The notes under the pieces: model-generated
The model's database searches: none
Seen by the model: the letters and a program-made list of their open reading frames with translations, nothing else
What the model was told of the DNA's origin: nothing
NCBI RefSeq assembly: GCF_022429565.1
Contig: NZ_CP092487.1
Location: 78,501-142,500 of the forward strand
Length of the DNA stretch: 64,000 bases
Source of the DNA: Lutibacter sp. A64
GTDB taxonomy: Bacteria; Bacteroidota; Bacteroidia; Flavobacteriales; Flavobacteriaceae
Reading direction: 5' to 3'
Shown here: positions 27,101 to 35,129 of the stretch, piece by piece
Layout of the letters: every line of letters begins with the position of its first letter
Position numbering within the stretch: position 1 is the first letter of the stretch
Translations under genes and position numbers: made by a program

Positions 27101-27216
27101 ATCCAGAGGTTAATACTTTTGGAGCAGGAGTTTCTGGAGCAGGATCCATGTCTATAGATAATTTAGGAACACCTAACATGAAAGGGTTTGATTTAGGTTT
27201 AAAAGTTAAATTCTAA
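24166..27216 (+). CDS. SusC/RagA-family TonB-dependent outer-membrane receptor
   Basis: A 1016-residue protein. The signal peptide ends at ISFA (residue 22). A carboxypeptidase-regulatory-like domain (about 27-105) contains VTGVVKSNADNLPLPGVSV. The plug domain (about 115-245) has the SusC signature PLFIVDGLPIDN and ESISVLKGPAAAALYG, and a large 22-strand barrel follows, ending in DLGLKVKF. SusC proteins form the TonB-powered pore beneath a SusD lid and import glycans or peptides. The partner SusD gene follows after 15 bp. Divergence from the murein-salvage operon across the DeoR gene suggests uptake of peptidoglycan fragments, but the substrate cannot be read from the sequence. Confidence 0.93.
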   Translation: MKKNYYHFLTILALFFVQISFAQTITVTGVVKSNADNLPLPGVSVLIKGTNMGGTTDFDGKYEIKASEGAVLVFSYVGFATQEIEVTSSTINVSLNAGESLDEIVITALGIKKERKSLGYAVQAVQAEALLEGNQTSMVNGLQGKVSGVTVVNSGGAPGASAIIMIRGGSSITGNNQPLFIVDGLPIDNSTSSSLEVASANRASDINPEDIESISVLKGPAAAALYGIQAAEGAVIITTKKGKDGASVISYSGSLSVDNIIGTPNVQTQYGQGEQIVEATGTTINTDSPLSWGNSTAGSPVFNNIDDFYDTAITSNHTLSYSGGNAKSNIYFSIGDVSQEGVIESTSYDKTSFRINTSSNINDNLTLGVSANYITTKTNSTKQGNATGSSFLSLLKYPANVNASDYLNTDNSQKSFFLDQQFDNPYWSIDNSPNTDEVNRLIGAISLNYSFLENFNVSYKLGIDNFTQFNKKITGDGSLVDNREDGYISQYDRENKRLNSNLLVTFEKNITEDFSINALLGNSVDELDIRTTYTSGDGFQAPGIYSVGNVLVEDQYISEGISRKRMVGVFGELKLGWQNALFLTATGRNDWSSTLPKDKRSFFYPSVGASAVITDLFKNAGNDITSSNGLSYLQLRSTWAKVGKDAPIGALESSLSTNINSLASSGYTWNGVDVGNPNLEPEFTNSFEIGVDMRLFESRIGLDFTYYTSKSDNQILRDIRVPPTTGTFYATLNGGSITNSGLEALLSIKVLPYTSEFKWNVDLNFGMNESKVNELPGFLNEVYLSDSWTFNSTAAGAAILDGSLFGLRGYRPQKNDNGDVVINSNGLPTLVQETYDDVTRMPDWTLGFSSTMNYKNFQLSFLLDLVQGVDVYNATESALVYYGLSEQTLNRNETIVLPGVDANGAVNTVPVAMDQAFYTDYYYKNSENFIEDGSFARLRYVTLSYKLPSKLLDKIALSSVEFFATGRNLFTITDYSGVDPEVNTFGAGVSGAGSMSIDNLGTPNMKGFDLGLKVKF

Positions 27217-27231
27217 AAATAAAAGAAAATT

Positions 27232-28716
27232 ATGAAATTATATAAATATTTAATAGTGTTTTTAGCAGTCATAGCCACTTCATGTGATGATGACTATTTT
27301 GATGTAAATGGTTCTGAAACAAAGCCAACAACATCTTCATTGCCTCCTCAATTTAGAATTCAAGGAGCAATAGAGAATACAACAGCTCAAGCTCAGTATA
27401 GAGGGAGTAGAGAGGTTCTTGGAATTACGCAATATGGTGCGCAAAATGCGACAAATTATTATTCTGAAACTTGGAGTTCTTCTTTAACTACTGGTCGTTA
27501 CTTTTTATGGCAAAATGCTTATGTGTATTCATTGCCAAATACAGCAGATTTAATTGTTTTAGGTGAAAGATATGCTTCTCCTAATTTTGTAGCAGTAGGT
27601 AAAATTTTACGAGCTTATGTTTTAGGAATGACTACAGATCAATATGGAGATATTGTGTTAGACGAAACCTATGATGGTGTGTCTTCAATGAATATTACAC
27701 CAAAATTTAGTACTCAAGAAGAAGTTTATGAAACTATTTTAAGTTATTTAGATGAAGCAATAGTTGCTTTAGACGAACCAAGTGCTATAGATTTAAATGA
27801 AGAAGGTGGAGATGTTCTTTATGGAGGAGATCATGAAAAATGGAAAAAATTTGCGTATGCTATTAAGGCACGTTATTTAAACCATTTAGCTAAAAAATCT
27901 TCTTATGATGCAGATGCTGTAATAGCTGCTTGTCAGTTAGCAATAAATTCAAATGAATTAAACGCTCAGAAACTTTATGGTGGTGGACCAGTTTCAAATG
28001 ATATTCAACCTTTTTCAACAGATGGTTATGGTTCTTCAAGAATGGATTATTTTTCTGACTTTTTTGTGAACTTATTAAAGAACCCATTAAATTTAGATGA
28101 TGCAGAATGGGATCCTAGATTAACTATTATTGTTCCTGAAGCTGTTAATGGTGGTTATGAAGGTGTTGTAATAGGTAGAGGATTAAATGGGGAAGATGGA
28201 GATAATTTTTCATTAGGTAATGGAGGATTTTATACGAGTCTTAACTCTGCAACTGACATGATTACTTTTAGTGAAGTAAAGTTTATTGAAGCTGAAGCTA
28301 GGTTAAGAAAAGGAGATAAATCAGGTGCTTATACAGCTTTTAAAATTGGTGTTCAAGCAGATTTTGAAAAATTAGGAGTTGATGCCGCTGCTACAAGCGC
28401 TTATTTAAGTTTATTAGATACTGAGATTGGTGAAAGTAATATAGAATTATCGCACATTATGGTTCAAAAATATATTGCAAATGTTCTAAACCCTGAAACT
28501 TGGGTAGATATGAGAAGAATGGATTATAGCTCAGATATTTATCATGGGTTACAACGTCCTGAAAATGTAAATTTAGATATTTTTCCAAATGAGAATGATT
28601 GGATTCAAGCAATGATGTATGAGTACAATGAAGAAGATAGAAATTACGTTAATATGCCAACGAACGATCCTTACGTTAGATTAACCACTCCATTATGGTG
28701 GAATACAGCAGATTAA
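27232..28716 (+). CDS. SusD/RagB-family outer-membrane lipoprotein
   Basis: A 494-residue lipoprotein with lipobox ATSC (Cys18) followed by an acidic DDDYFD stretch, typical of surface-exported Bacteroidota lipoproteins. The helical body matches the SusD-like_2 group (SusD/RagB nutrient-binding lipoprotein), with features such as KWKKFAYAIKARYLNHLAKKS and a C-terminal NPETWVDMRRMDYS. It should cover the SusC pore and bind the extracellular ligand. It is coupled to the SusC gene by a 15-bp gap and followed by a very strong terminator, so the two form a complete transcription unit. No glycanase gene accompanies them on this strand. Confidence 0.9.
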   Translation: MKLYKYLIVFLAVIATSCDDDYFDVNGSETKPTTSSLPPQFRIQGAIENTTAQAQYRGSREVLGITQYGAQNATNYYSETWSSSLTTGRYFLWQNAYVYSLPNTADLIVLGERYASPNFVAVGKILRAYVLGMTTDQYGDIVLDETYDGVSSMNITPKFSTQEEVYETILSYLDEAIVALDEPSAIDLNEEGGDVLYGGDHEKWKKFAYAIKARYLNHLAKKSSYDADAVIAACQLAINSNELNAQKLYGGGPVSNDIQPFSTDGYGSSRMDYFSDFFVNLLKNPLNLDDAEWDPRLTIIVPEAVNGGYEGVVIGRGLNGEDGDNFSLGNGGFYTSLNSATDMITFSEVKFIEAEARLRKGDKSGAYTAFKIGVQADFEKLGVDAAATSAYLSLLDTEIGESNIELSHIMVQKYIANVLNPETWVDMRRMDYSSDIYHGLQRPENVNLDIFPNENDWIQAMMYEYNEEDRNYVNMPTNDPYVRLTTPLWWNTAD

Positions 28717-28732
28717 TTTGAATTAATACTTG

Positions 28733-28781
28733 TAAACTAAAAAACCGTCTAAAATATTATTTTAGACGGTTTTTTAGTTTA
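28733..28781 (+). terminator. Strong terminator of susCD, 23-bp stem
   Basis: The arms at 28733-28755 and 28759-28781 are perfect reverse complements (core CCGTCT/AGACGG) around a three-base loop ATT, flanked by A- and T-tracts. It lies 16 bases after the SusD stop codon. The symmetric A/T tracts make it able to stop transcription in both directions. Confidence 0.88.
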
Positions 28782-28894
28782 ATATTTAATTTAACGTAAT
28801 AAAGTAATGTTTGTATTCTTTTAGTTAAGTATACTAGAAATCAATTATTTTTTGTGTAAGAAATTTGATGTGATTTTTTACTTAAACGTTAAAT

Positions 28895-29515
28895 TTATTC
28901 ATATTTTAAATATGTAGCAACTTCAATTTTTACTTCACTCCAAGTTTTAGAAATACCATCGCTACCAGTATGTAATTCTTTACAAACTTCATTTAAAGAA
29001 TCAATAGCACTTTGTGCTTGCCAATTGTCTAAATCCATTACGGCTTCTAAAGTAATCATTTGATCACTAACAATAAATGTTATTGGTAAAGCTTGTGTTA
29101 TACCATTCATAAGAATATCAACTGTACCAGATGTTTCGTTATTAATGTGTATAGTTCCAGAGATTAACGTTGTGTTTTTTAATGCACCAAAAAAGAATTT
29201 TTTTAATTTGTTATCTCTAATTGTATCATTGGTAAATAAACTGCTTACTGGAATGCTAAATTTTAAATTATCAAGTGCTTCTAAAGCTGTTTTAGATTTA
29301 GAAGAGTTTTCTAAATTTAGTTCTGTAAATTGTCCTTTTACAGGGATTTTATCGTTAGTTTTATAAGCTATCCAATTAACTGTAGTGGTTTTTTGATCTA
29401 CAGTATATCCTTTTTCTTCTGTACTTATTTGTTCTTTTTTAGGTGTGTTTTTACATGACACAACTAACGTAAGTGTCAAAACAAATAGTAGTTTTAAATA
29501 ATTATTTTTCATCAT
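28895..29515 (-). CDS. YceI-family lipoprotein
   Basis: A 206-residue lipoprotein with lipobox VVSC (Cys21) and a YceI-type lipocalin-like beta barrel. Family marks are the N-terminal TVNWIAYKTN strand, the central LKKFFFGALKNTTLISG region and SAIDSLNEVCKELHTGSDG near the C-terminus. YceI proteins bind isoprenoid or amphiphilic lipids, and their cellular role is poorly known. The start codon overlaps the stop of the acyl-CoA-binding protein gene (ATGA), so it is translationally coupled to a lipid-binding partner and to the phospholipid genes upstream. A second ATG directly follows the first. Confidence 0.85.
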   Translation of the reverse strand: MMKNNYLKLLFVLTLTLVVSCKNTPKKEQISTEEKGYTVDQKTTTVNWIAYKTNDKIPVKGQFTELNLENSSKSKTALEALDNLKFSIPVSSLFTNDTIRDNKLKKFFFGALKNTTLISGTIHINNETSGTVDILMNGITQALPITFIVSDQMITLEAVMDLDNWQAQSAIDSLNEVCKELHTGSDGISKTWSEVKIEVATYLKYE

Positions 29516-29772
29516 TTTAAAAATTTATTTACAAGTTTAATATATTCTTTTTTAGCTTCTTTTTCTGTAAGATGACTTAGTTGAAACCAGGCATTTAACT
29601 TAAAAGCGTTTCTTAATTGCACATCTCCAGATGGATTTTCATAGTTATTACCTTTAGTTGCCTGTTTATAATATGCATAGAATTGCAGCATAATATCGGG
29701 AGGTAATTTAATAGTTGTAGTTGATGCTTTATGGTATGCAGCTTCAAACTCTTTATTTAAATCGTCTTCCAT
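29512..29772 (-). CDS. Acyl-CoA-binding protein
   Basis: An 86-residue four-helix protein of the acyl-CoA-binding protein (ACBP) family. Key features are LPPDIMLQFYAYYKQATKG, where the tyrosines and lysine contact the CoA moiety, and the C-terminal KLNAWFQLSHLTEKEAKKEYI. ACBPs sequester and deliver long-chain acyl-CoA; they are near universal in eukaryotes but patchy in bacteria. It lies 17 bp downstream of the psd-type gene and overlaps the YceI gene by 4 bases, within a run of lipid genes. Full family length (about 86-90). Confidence 0.9.
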   Translation of the reverse strand: MEDDLNKEFEAAYHKASTTTIKLPPDIMLQFYAYYKQATKGNNYENPSGDVQLRNAFKLNAWFQLSHLTEKEAKKEYIKLVNKFLK

Positions 29773-29789
29773 GTTTTAAAATTAAAGTA

Positions 29790-30440
29790 CTATAATTCAG
29801 CAATTGTTTGTATTCCTCCTTTAACTTTATCGTTTAGTTTTACCTTAATTTTAGTGTTTAAAGGTAAAAAAACATCAACTCTAGAGCCAAATTTAATAAA
29901 ACCAGCATCTTCTCCTTGTATTACTTGCATAGCAGGTTTAGCGTAATTTACAATACGTTTTGCTACGGCCCCTGCAATTTGTCTATATAATACATCTCCA
30001 AATGCTTTATTTTCTACTACAATTGTAGTTCTTTCATTTTCTTCAGAAGATTTAGGGTGCCAAGCAACTAAAAATTTTCCTGGATGGTATTTGCTATATT
30101 TTACAACTCCACTTAAAGGATATCTAGTTATATGTACGTTTAAAGGCGACATAAATATAGATATTTGCATGCGTTTATCTTTAAAATATTCTTTTTCAAA
30201 TACTTCTTCTATAACAACTACTTTACCATCAACAGGAGCAATAATAGCTTGCTCATTTAATGGTGTTTCTCTTTTCGGATTTCTAAAAAACTGTAGAATT
30301 AGTACATAAAAAATTAATAGTAATATGGCTAAAAGTTTATTTAACCAAACTAAACTTACTAAATTTTCAATAAGTATTATTCCAACTCCCATTATAAAAG
30401 TTGCAGCTAATATTATTTTATAACCTTCTTTATGAAACAT
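29790..30440 (-). CDS. psd: Phosphatidylserine decarboxylase, short form
   Basis: A 216-residue enzyme of the short archaeal/Bacteroidota-type phosphatidylserine decarboxylase family. It has two N-terminal membrane helices (about 8-48), PVDGKVVVIEE, ISIFMSPLNVHITRYP with the conserved His, and the self-cleavage site FGSR (Gly185-Ser186), where serine becomes the pyruvoyl cofactor. It makes phosphatidylethanolamine, the main flavobacterial phospholipid. It starts 3 bp after cdsA ends, so CDP-diacylglycerol production and decarboxylation are co-expressed. The synthase for phosphatidylserine itself is not in the window. Confidence 0.92.
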   Translation of the reverse strand: MFHKEGYKIILAATFIMGVGIILIENLVSLVWLNKLLAILLLIFYVLILQFFRNPKRETPLNEQAIIAPVDGKVVVIEEVFEKEYFKDKRMQISIFMSPLNVHITRYPLSGVVKYSKYHPGKFLVAWHPKSSEENERTTIVVENKAFGDVLYRQIAGAVAKRIVNYAKPAMQVIQGEDAGFIKFGSRVDVFLPLNTKIKVKLNDKVKGGIQTIAEL

Positions 30441-30443
30441 AAT

Positions 30444-31265
30444 TTAATGAACTAATTGTAAATAAATAAAAATAAATGGAGCCGCAAAAATTGCACTATC
30501 AAATCTGTCTAAAAAACCTCCATGACCAGGTATAAAATTACTACTATCTTTAACTGCAGCTTGTCTTTTAAACATGGATTCAATTAAATCTCCTAATACT
30601 CCAAAGATACTAACAATTCCGGCAATAACAGCCCATTGTATTTGGGTAAGACTTGGAAATTGTTCTGTTGCTACAAATAAAATGCTAGCAATAAAGGTAA
30701 AAATCATTCCGCCTATAAAACCTTCAATAGTTTTATTAGGTGAAATTCGTTCTAAAAGTTTATGTTTTCCTAATGCATTTCCAACTAAATAAGCAAAAGT
30801 ATCATTTACCCAAATTAAAATAAAAACGCCTAAAATAGTAGTGTTAACATAGTTAAATGATGCATTTAAAAATGGAATTTGAACCATTAAAGTAAATGGA
30901 ACTACAATATAAATTATGGATAAAAATATTTTTCCAAGATGACTTATAACTTCTTCTTTATTTGCAAATAGTATAGAGGCAAAAGTTATAAATATTGTTA
31001 GAAATAATGCTACACCTACATATTCAAAAATTATTCTTGAAGGAATGTCTTCAACATTTAAAATATTTCCAAAAACAAAAAAAAGGCATCCTATTGTATA
31101 AGGAAATACGCTTTTTAATGCAATCATTCTTTTAAATTCATATAAACATAACATCATTAGAGTAAAAAATAAACATATAAATGTAATTTTACTGTATAAT
31201 ATTGAAAATATTAATACACCAGCAAAAACAAATCCTGATAGTGCACGTTTTAAAAATTTTCCCAT
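30444..31265 (-). CDS. cdsA: Phosphatidate cytidylyltransferase
   Basis: A 273-residue membrane protein with about eight hydrophobic helices. The C-terminal CdsA signature is present around DSSNFIPGHGGFLDRFDS, with WVNDTFAYLVGNALGKH and RISPNKTIEGFIGG upstream. It makes CDP-diacylglycerol from phosphatidic acid and CTP, the branch point of phospholipid synthesis. It sits 3 bp from both neighbours, psd and the LUD protein gene, in a tightly packed operon downstream of ftsH. Confidence 0.93.
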   Translation of the reverse strand: MGKFLKRALSGFVFAGVLIFSILYSKITFICLFFTLMMLCLYEFKRMIALKSVFPYTIGCLFFVFGNILNVEDIPSRIIFEYVGVALFLTIFITFASILFANKEEVISHLGKIFLSIIYIVVPFTLMVQIPFLNASFNYVNTTILGVFILIWVNDTFAYLVGNALGKHKLLERISPNKTIEGFIGGMIFTFIASILFVATEQFPSLTQIQWAVIAGIVSIFGVLGDLIESMFKRQAAVKDSSNFIPGHGGFLDRFDSAIFAAPFIFIYLQLVH

Positions 31266-31268
31266 AAA

Positions 31269-31856
31269 TTATAAATCTTCAAAAAGCAGTAAATATAAGT
31301 TTTTTGAATTGGTATTCCCATAATTCAAAAAGTCTTCATCTTTACTGTTTAGAGTGTAATTTTTAATAGCACTAATGTTACTAGGTATGTTACCTTGGTA
31401 ACGTGTTTTTATTCCGGTTAAACTTTCACCTTTAGTTTTTACTAGTTGGCTGGTGGTTGCATAAACAATGAAATGTTCTGATAATTCGGAAATTTTATGC
31501 TCTTTTAACTGGTTTGAAGAGAATAAAATACTTCCGTTTTCGGCAATTAAATGCTCGCAACTTAAAAAAGTTGGAAATTTGTTCGATAGTTTATTGGTAG
31601 TTTTAATAGCTAACGACTTCATTAATTTTAATAAATCATTATCGTTACAATTAATTATTTCCCAAGAATTTTCTTGAATAATATTGTTTAAATTTAAAAC
31701 TACTTCTTGTAATGTAGTACAATACAAAAACTTACCATTATTCTTGATGAAATTTTCTACAAAAATTTGATCAAGTGGTAAGTTGTGTAATTCTGAAGAT
31801 GGTTCTTCAGATACTTTTTCTTTTGGCGTACTAAATAATTTTTTGAATAAATTCAT
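31269..31856 (-). CDS. LUD (LutC/YkgG-like) domain protein
   Basis: A 195-residue protein with the LUD fold found in lactate-utilisation protein LutC. Recognisable parts are CEHLIAENGSILFSSNQ, HFIVYATTSQLVKT and the C-terminal NLYLLLFEDL. It stands alone without LutA or LutB, as is common beside ftsH in flavobacteria, so a lactate role is doubtful and the function is unknown. It is 3 bp upstream of cdsA and 43 bp downstream of ftsH on the same strand. Confidence 0.75.
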   Translation of the reverse strand: MNLFKKLFSTPKEKVSEEPSSELHNLPLDQIFVENFIKNNGKFLYCTTLQEVVLNLNNIIQENSWEIINCNDNDLLKLMKSLAIKTTNKLSNKFPTFLSCEHLIAENGSILFSSNQLKEHKISELSEHFIVYATTSQLVKTKGESLTGIKTRYQGNIPSNISAIKNYTLNSKDEDFLNYGNTNSKNLYLLLFEDL

Positions 31857-31899
31857 TTCTTGCTTTGAATAAATTCAAAATTATGAAAAAGTTATTAAA

Positions 31900-33882
31900 T
31901 TATTCTGATGTTTCAGATGAATTTTCAACATTTGATGCTTCTGAAGAATTATTTTCCTCAATTGCTTCATCTTTATCAAAAGGTCTACTACCAAAAATTA
32001 CTTCTAAGTCCTTTTTAAAGATGACTTCTTTTTCAAGTAAAAGTTCTGCAAGTGTTACCAATTTATCTTTATTTTCAGTTAATATAGTTATTGCTCGTTG
32101 GTATTGTTCTTCAATAATTAAAGAAATTTCTTTATCAATTGTTTGAGCTGTTTCTTCACTATAAGGTTTTGTAAAATTATAATCAGACTGTCCGCTAGAG
32201 TCGTAATAAGTAATGTTACCAATCTTGTCATTTAAACCATATACAGTAACCATTGCCTTGGCTTGTCTAGTAACTTTTTCTAAATCGTTTAATGCACCAG
32301 TTGAAATTTTATTAAACATTATTTTTTCTGCAGCTCTACCGGCTAAAGTAGCACACATTTCGTCTAACATTTGTTCTGCTTGAACTATTTGACGTTCTTC
32401 AGGTAAATACCAAGCAGCACCTAAAGATTGTCCTCTAGGTACAATAGTTACTTTTACAAGTGGTGCAGCGTGTTCTAACATCCAACTAGCTGTTGCGTGT
32501 CCTGCTTCATGAAAAGCAATTGTTTTCTTTTCTTTAGGTGAAATTAATTTGTTTTTCTTTTCTAAACCTCCAACAATTCTATCAACAGCATCTAAAAAAT
32601 CTTGATGATGAACAGATTTTTTACCTTTTCTGGCAGCAATTAAAGCAGCTTCATTACATAAGTTTGCAATGTCTGCACCTGAAAAACCAGGTGTTTGTTG
32701 CGATAAAAATTCTACATCTGCATCTTTGTCGGTTTTAATAGGCTTAAGGTGTACTTTAAATATAGCTTCACGTTCTTTTAAATCTGGTAAATCTACATAA
32801 ATTTGACGGTCGAATCTACCTGCTCTTAAAAGTGCTTTATCTAAAACATCGGCTCTATTTGTAGCAGCAATTACAATTACATTTGTATCTGTTCCAAAAC
32901 CATCCATTTCAGTTAATAACTGATTTAAGGTATTTTCTCTTTCGTCATTTCCACCGGTCATATTACTTTTTCCTCTTGCTCTACCAACGGCATCAATTTC
33001 ATCAATAAAAATAATTGAAGGTGCTTTTTGTTGTGCTTGTTTAAATAAATCTCTTACACGAGAAGCTCCTACACCCACAAACATTTCAACAAAATCTGAA
33101 CCTGATAAAGAGAAAAATGGCACACCTGCTTCTCCAGCAACTGCTTTAGCTAATAATGTTTTACCTGTTCCTGGAGGGCCTACAAGTAAGGCTCCTTTTG
33201 GTATTTTACCTCCAAGAGAAGTGTATCTATCTGGGTTTTTTAAGAAATCTACAATTTCTTGTACTTCTTCTTTTGCACCTAATAAACCAGCAACATCTTT
33301 AAAAGAAGTTTTAACTTTTTGGTCTTGATCAAATAATTTAGCTTTAGATTTTCCAATGCTAAATATTTGGCCACCGCCACCACCTGAGCCACCGCCCGAC
33401 ATTCTACGCATAAAATAAATCCATAAACCAATTAAAAATATAAAAGGTAAATACATAAATAATGTATCTATGAAATCTGTTTTAGCTTCAAATTTAACGT
33501 CAAACGATAAATCATATTCTTCTTTTGTTGTTTCTAAATTTTCTTGAAATTTATTTAAATCACCAAATTTGTAATAATACATTGGTGAATTAGCAGAATA
33601 AAGAGAGCCTTTATTCTTTTTATGTTGTTCTTTGTCTGAAGCTTCATTTTTAATAAAAACATTAGCAACGCTATTATTAATAATTAAAATGCGCTCAATA
33701 TCATTTTCTTTAAGAATGTTTTCAAATTCATTCTGACTTAAATTTTTAGTAGATAAGCTATCGCTGTTAAAGATTTGATATCCTATAAAAAGTGCAAAAA
33801 CAATTCCATAAATCCAATAAAAATTGAATTTAGGCGGTTTTATATTTTTATTTTTTGATGTATTTTTTTTCTCTTGACTCAT
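31900..33882 (-). CDS. ftsH: ATP-dependent zinc metalloprotease FtsH
   Basis: A 660-residue membrane AAA+ protease. Two transmembrane helices (about 22-38 and 140-158) flank a periplasmic domain. A Gly-rich linker (162-171) leads to the AAA module with Walker A GPPGTGKT (235-242), Walker B IIFIDEID, and the second region of homology at 341-360 ending GRFDRQ. The zinc site HEAGH is at 458-462. The C-terminal tail is acidic and Ser-rich. FtsH degrades misfolded membrane proteins and regulatory substrates. It lies 31 bp downstream of the rsfS stop on the same strand. Confidence 0.97.
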   Translation of the reverse strand: MSQEKKNTSKNKNIKPPKFNFYWIYGIVFALFIGYQIFNSDSLSTKNLSQNEFENILKENDIERILIINNSVANVFIKNEASDKEQHKKNKGSLYSANSPMYYYKFGDLNKFQENLETTKEEYDLSFDVKFEAKTDFIDTLFMYLPFIFLIGLWIYFMRRMSGGGSGGGGGQIFSIGKSKAKLFDQDQKVKTSFKDVAGLLGAKEEVQEIVDFLKNPDRYTSLGGKIPKGALLVGPPGTGKTLLAKAVAGEAGVPFFSLSGSDFVEMFVGVGASRVRDLFKQAQQKAPSIIFIDEIDAVGRARGKSNMTGGNDERENTLNQLLTEMDGFGTDTNVIVIAATNRADVLDKALLRAGRFDRQIYVDLPDLKEREAIFKVHLKPIKTDKDADVEFLSQQTPGFSGADIANLCNEAALIAARKGKKSVHHQDFLDAVDRIVGGLEKKNKLISPKEKKTIAFHEAGHATASWMLEHAAPLVKVTIVPRGQSLGAAWYLPEERQIVQAEQMLDEMCATLAGRAAEKIMFNKISTGALNDLEKVTRQAKAMVTVYGLNDKIGNITYYDSSGQSDYNFTKPYSEETAQTIDKEISLIIEEQYQRAITILTENKDKLVTLAELLLEKEVIFKKDLEVIFGSRPFDKDEAIEENNSSEASNVENSSETSE

Positions 33883-33913
33883 TTAGTTTTTTTCAAAAAG
33901 GTGAAGTATTTAT

Positions 33914-34285
33914 TTAGTTAGATGTAGGTATTGATGTAATTTTTGCATCACCCCACAAACTTTCAATGTCATAATATTCGCGTACATTTTTTTGGAAAAC
34001 ATGTACAACTACGTTCGTGTAATCTAGTAAAACCCACTCGGCGTTAGCTTCTCCTTCAACATGCCAAGGTTTTTCTTTACATAATTTACCAACTTGTTTT
34101 TGAACAATTCCAGAAATGGCATTTACGTGTGTATTTGAATTACCTGTAGCTATTATAAAATAATCGCAAACAGTATTTTCTATATTTCTTAAATCTAAAA
34201 TTTGAATATCAAGACCTTTAATTTCATCTATTGCCTTTATAATCACCGCAATTAATTCGTCTGCGCTTACATTTTTTCTTGTCAT
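33914..34285 (-). CDS. rsfS: Ribosomal silencing factor RsfS
   Basis: A 123-residue RsfS/Iojap/DUF143 protein. I use the ATG at 34285 (MTRKNVSADELIAVI), since the promoter box at 34307-34314 lies upstream of it and the longer frame (18 extra residues) would overlap that promoter. Conserved motifs are DYFIIATGNSNTHVNAI, KPWHVEGEANAEWVLLDY and VVVHVFQKNVREYYDIESLWGD. It binds ribosomal protein uL14 and blocks subunit joining in starvation. It leads the ftsH operon and diverges from birA. Confidence 0.93.
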   Translation of the reverse strand: MTRKNVSADELIAVIIKAIDEIKGLDIQILDLRNIENTVCDYFIIATGNSNTHVNAISGIVQKQVGKLCKEKPWHVEGEANAEWVLLDYTNVVVHVFQKNVREYYDIESLWGDAKITSIPTSN

Positions 34286-34306
34286 TAATTTTTTTTTAAT
34301 TGGTTG

Positions 34307-34339
34307 CAAAGTTATTATTTTTTTATCATAAATTGTCAA
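34307..34339 (-). promoter_or_regulatory. Promoter of rsfS-ftsH operon
   Basis: On the minus strand a TTG (complement of 34337-34339) is followed after 22 bases by TAACTTTG (complement of 34307-34314), matching TTG-N(17-23)-TAnnTTTG. The rsfS ATG is 21 bases further on. Confidence 0.6.
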
Positions 34340-34344
34340 TTAAA

Positions 34345-34352
34345 TAACTTTG
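34345..34352 (+). promoter_or_regulatory. -7 box of birA
   Basis: TAACTTTG matches the -7 consensus 19 bases before the birA ATG. The same octamer on the other strand serves rsfS, so the 86-bp gap holds two divergent, nearly mirror-image promoters. Confidence 0.5.
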
Positions 34353-34371
34353 TTGAAATTATAAACTATAA

Positions 34372-35109
34372 ATGAATATTATCAAACTTAATGCCATTGA
34401 TTCTACCAATTCTTACTTAAAGGAACTAGCACAAAAAAGTGCAGTAGAAACATTTACTGTAATTGTGGCAAACCATCAAAATTTAGGAAGAGGTCAATTA
34501 GGTACTACTTGGGTTTCTGATGATGGTAAAAATCTGACTTTTAGTGTTTTAATTAATTTGTGTAATTTTAAAATTCAAGATCAATTTTATTTAAGTATGG
34601 CTGTTTCTTTAGGTTTAATTTCAGCTTTAAGGCGTTTTATTAGTGTGTCATTGAAAATTAAATGGCCAAACGACATATTGGCAGAGAAAGATAAAATAGC
34701 CGGAATTTTAATCGAAAATATTTTAAGAGGTGCATCTATTAATTATTCAATTGTTGGAATTGGTTTAAATGTGAATCAAGAAATTTTTCCGAGTGATATT
34801 GAAAATGTAAGTTCTTTAAAAAGCATATCAGGTGTAGTTTTTAATAAAGATGAATTATTACTTGAAATTCTTAATTCTATTAAAAAGTATGTTAGATTTA
34901 TTGAAAATGGAGCTTTTGAAGATCTGAAAAAAATGTATTTAGCAGAGCTTTATAAAATAAATATACCTACAATGTTTGAAGATAATAAAGGTGTAATTTT
35001 TTTAGGTAAAATAATTACTGTAGATGTGAATGGGCGACTTGTAGTTGAGTTAGAAAATGAAACGACTCGCAAATTTGATTTAAAAGAAATTAAATTTGCG
35101 AGTCGTTAA
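34372..35109 (+). CDS. birA: Biotin--[acetyl-CoA carboxylase] ligase
   Basis: A 245-residue monofunctional biotin protein ligase without the N-terminal DNA-binding domain of E. coli BirA. Motifs are DSTNSYLKEL, the biotinyl-AMP loop GRGQLGTTWVS, KWPNDILAEKDKIAGILIE and IGIGLNVNQE. It attaches biotin to carboxylase carrier domains, so it should not regulate its own operon. It is divergent from rsfS. Its last 16 codons double as a long perfect hairpin that probably terminates transcription. Confidence 0.95.
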   Translation: MNIIKLNAIDSTNSYLKELAQKSAVETFTVIVANHQNLGRGQLGTTWVSDDGKNLTFSVLINLCNFKIQDQFYLSMAVSLGLISALRRFISVSLKIKWPNDILAEKDKIAGILIENILRGASINYSIVGIGLNVNQEIFPSDIENVSSLKSISGVVFNKDELLLEILNSIKKYVRFIENGAFEDLKKMYLAELYKINIPTMFEDNKGVIFLGKIITVDVNGRLVVELENETTRKFDLKEIKFASR

Positions 35110-35122
35110 AATATTATTTTTT
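35061..35122 (+). terminator. Terminator hairpin built into the end of birA
   Basis: The arms 35061-35081 and 35087-35107 are reverse complements apart from one G.T pair (21-bp stem, loop AAAAG). A perfect 16-bp outer part starts AACGACTCGC. Both arms lie in birA codons (TTRKF...KFASR), and the right arm ends at the first base of the stop codon. A T-run follows at 35117-35122. It may also stop minus-strand readthrough from the convergent SRPBCC gene. Confidence 0.7.
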
Positions 35123-35129
35123 GTATAAT

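Noticed and set aside
31269..31856. Lactate utilisation operon (lutABC)
   Set aside because: Only a LUD-domain protein is present, without LutA/LutB; context is ftsH and cdsA.
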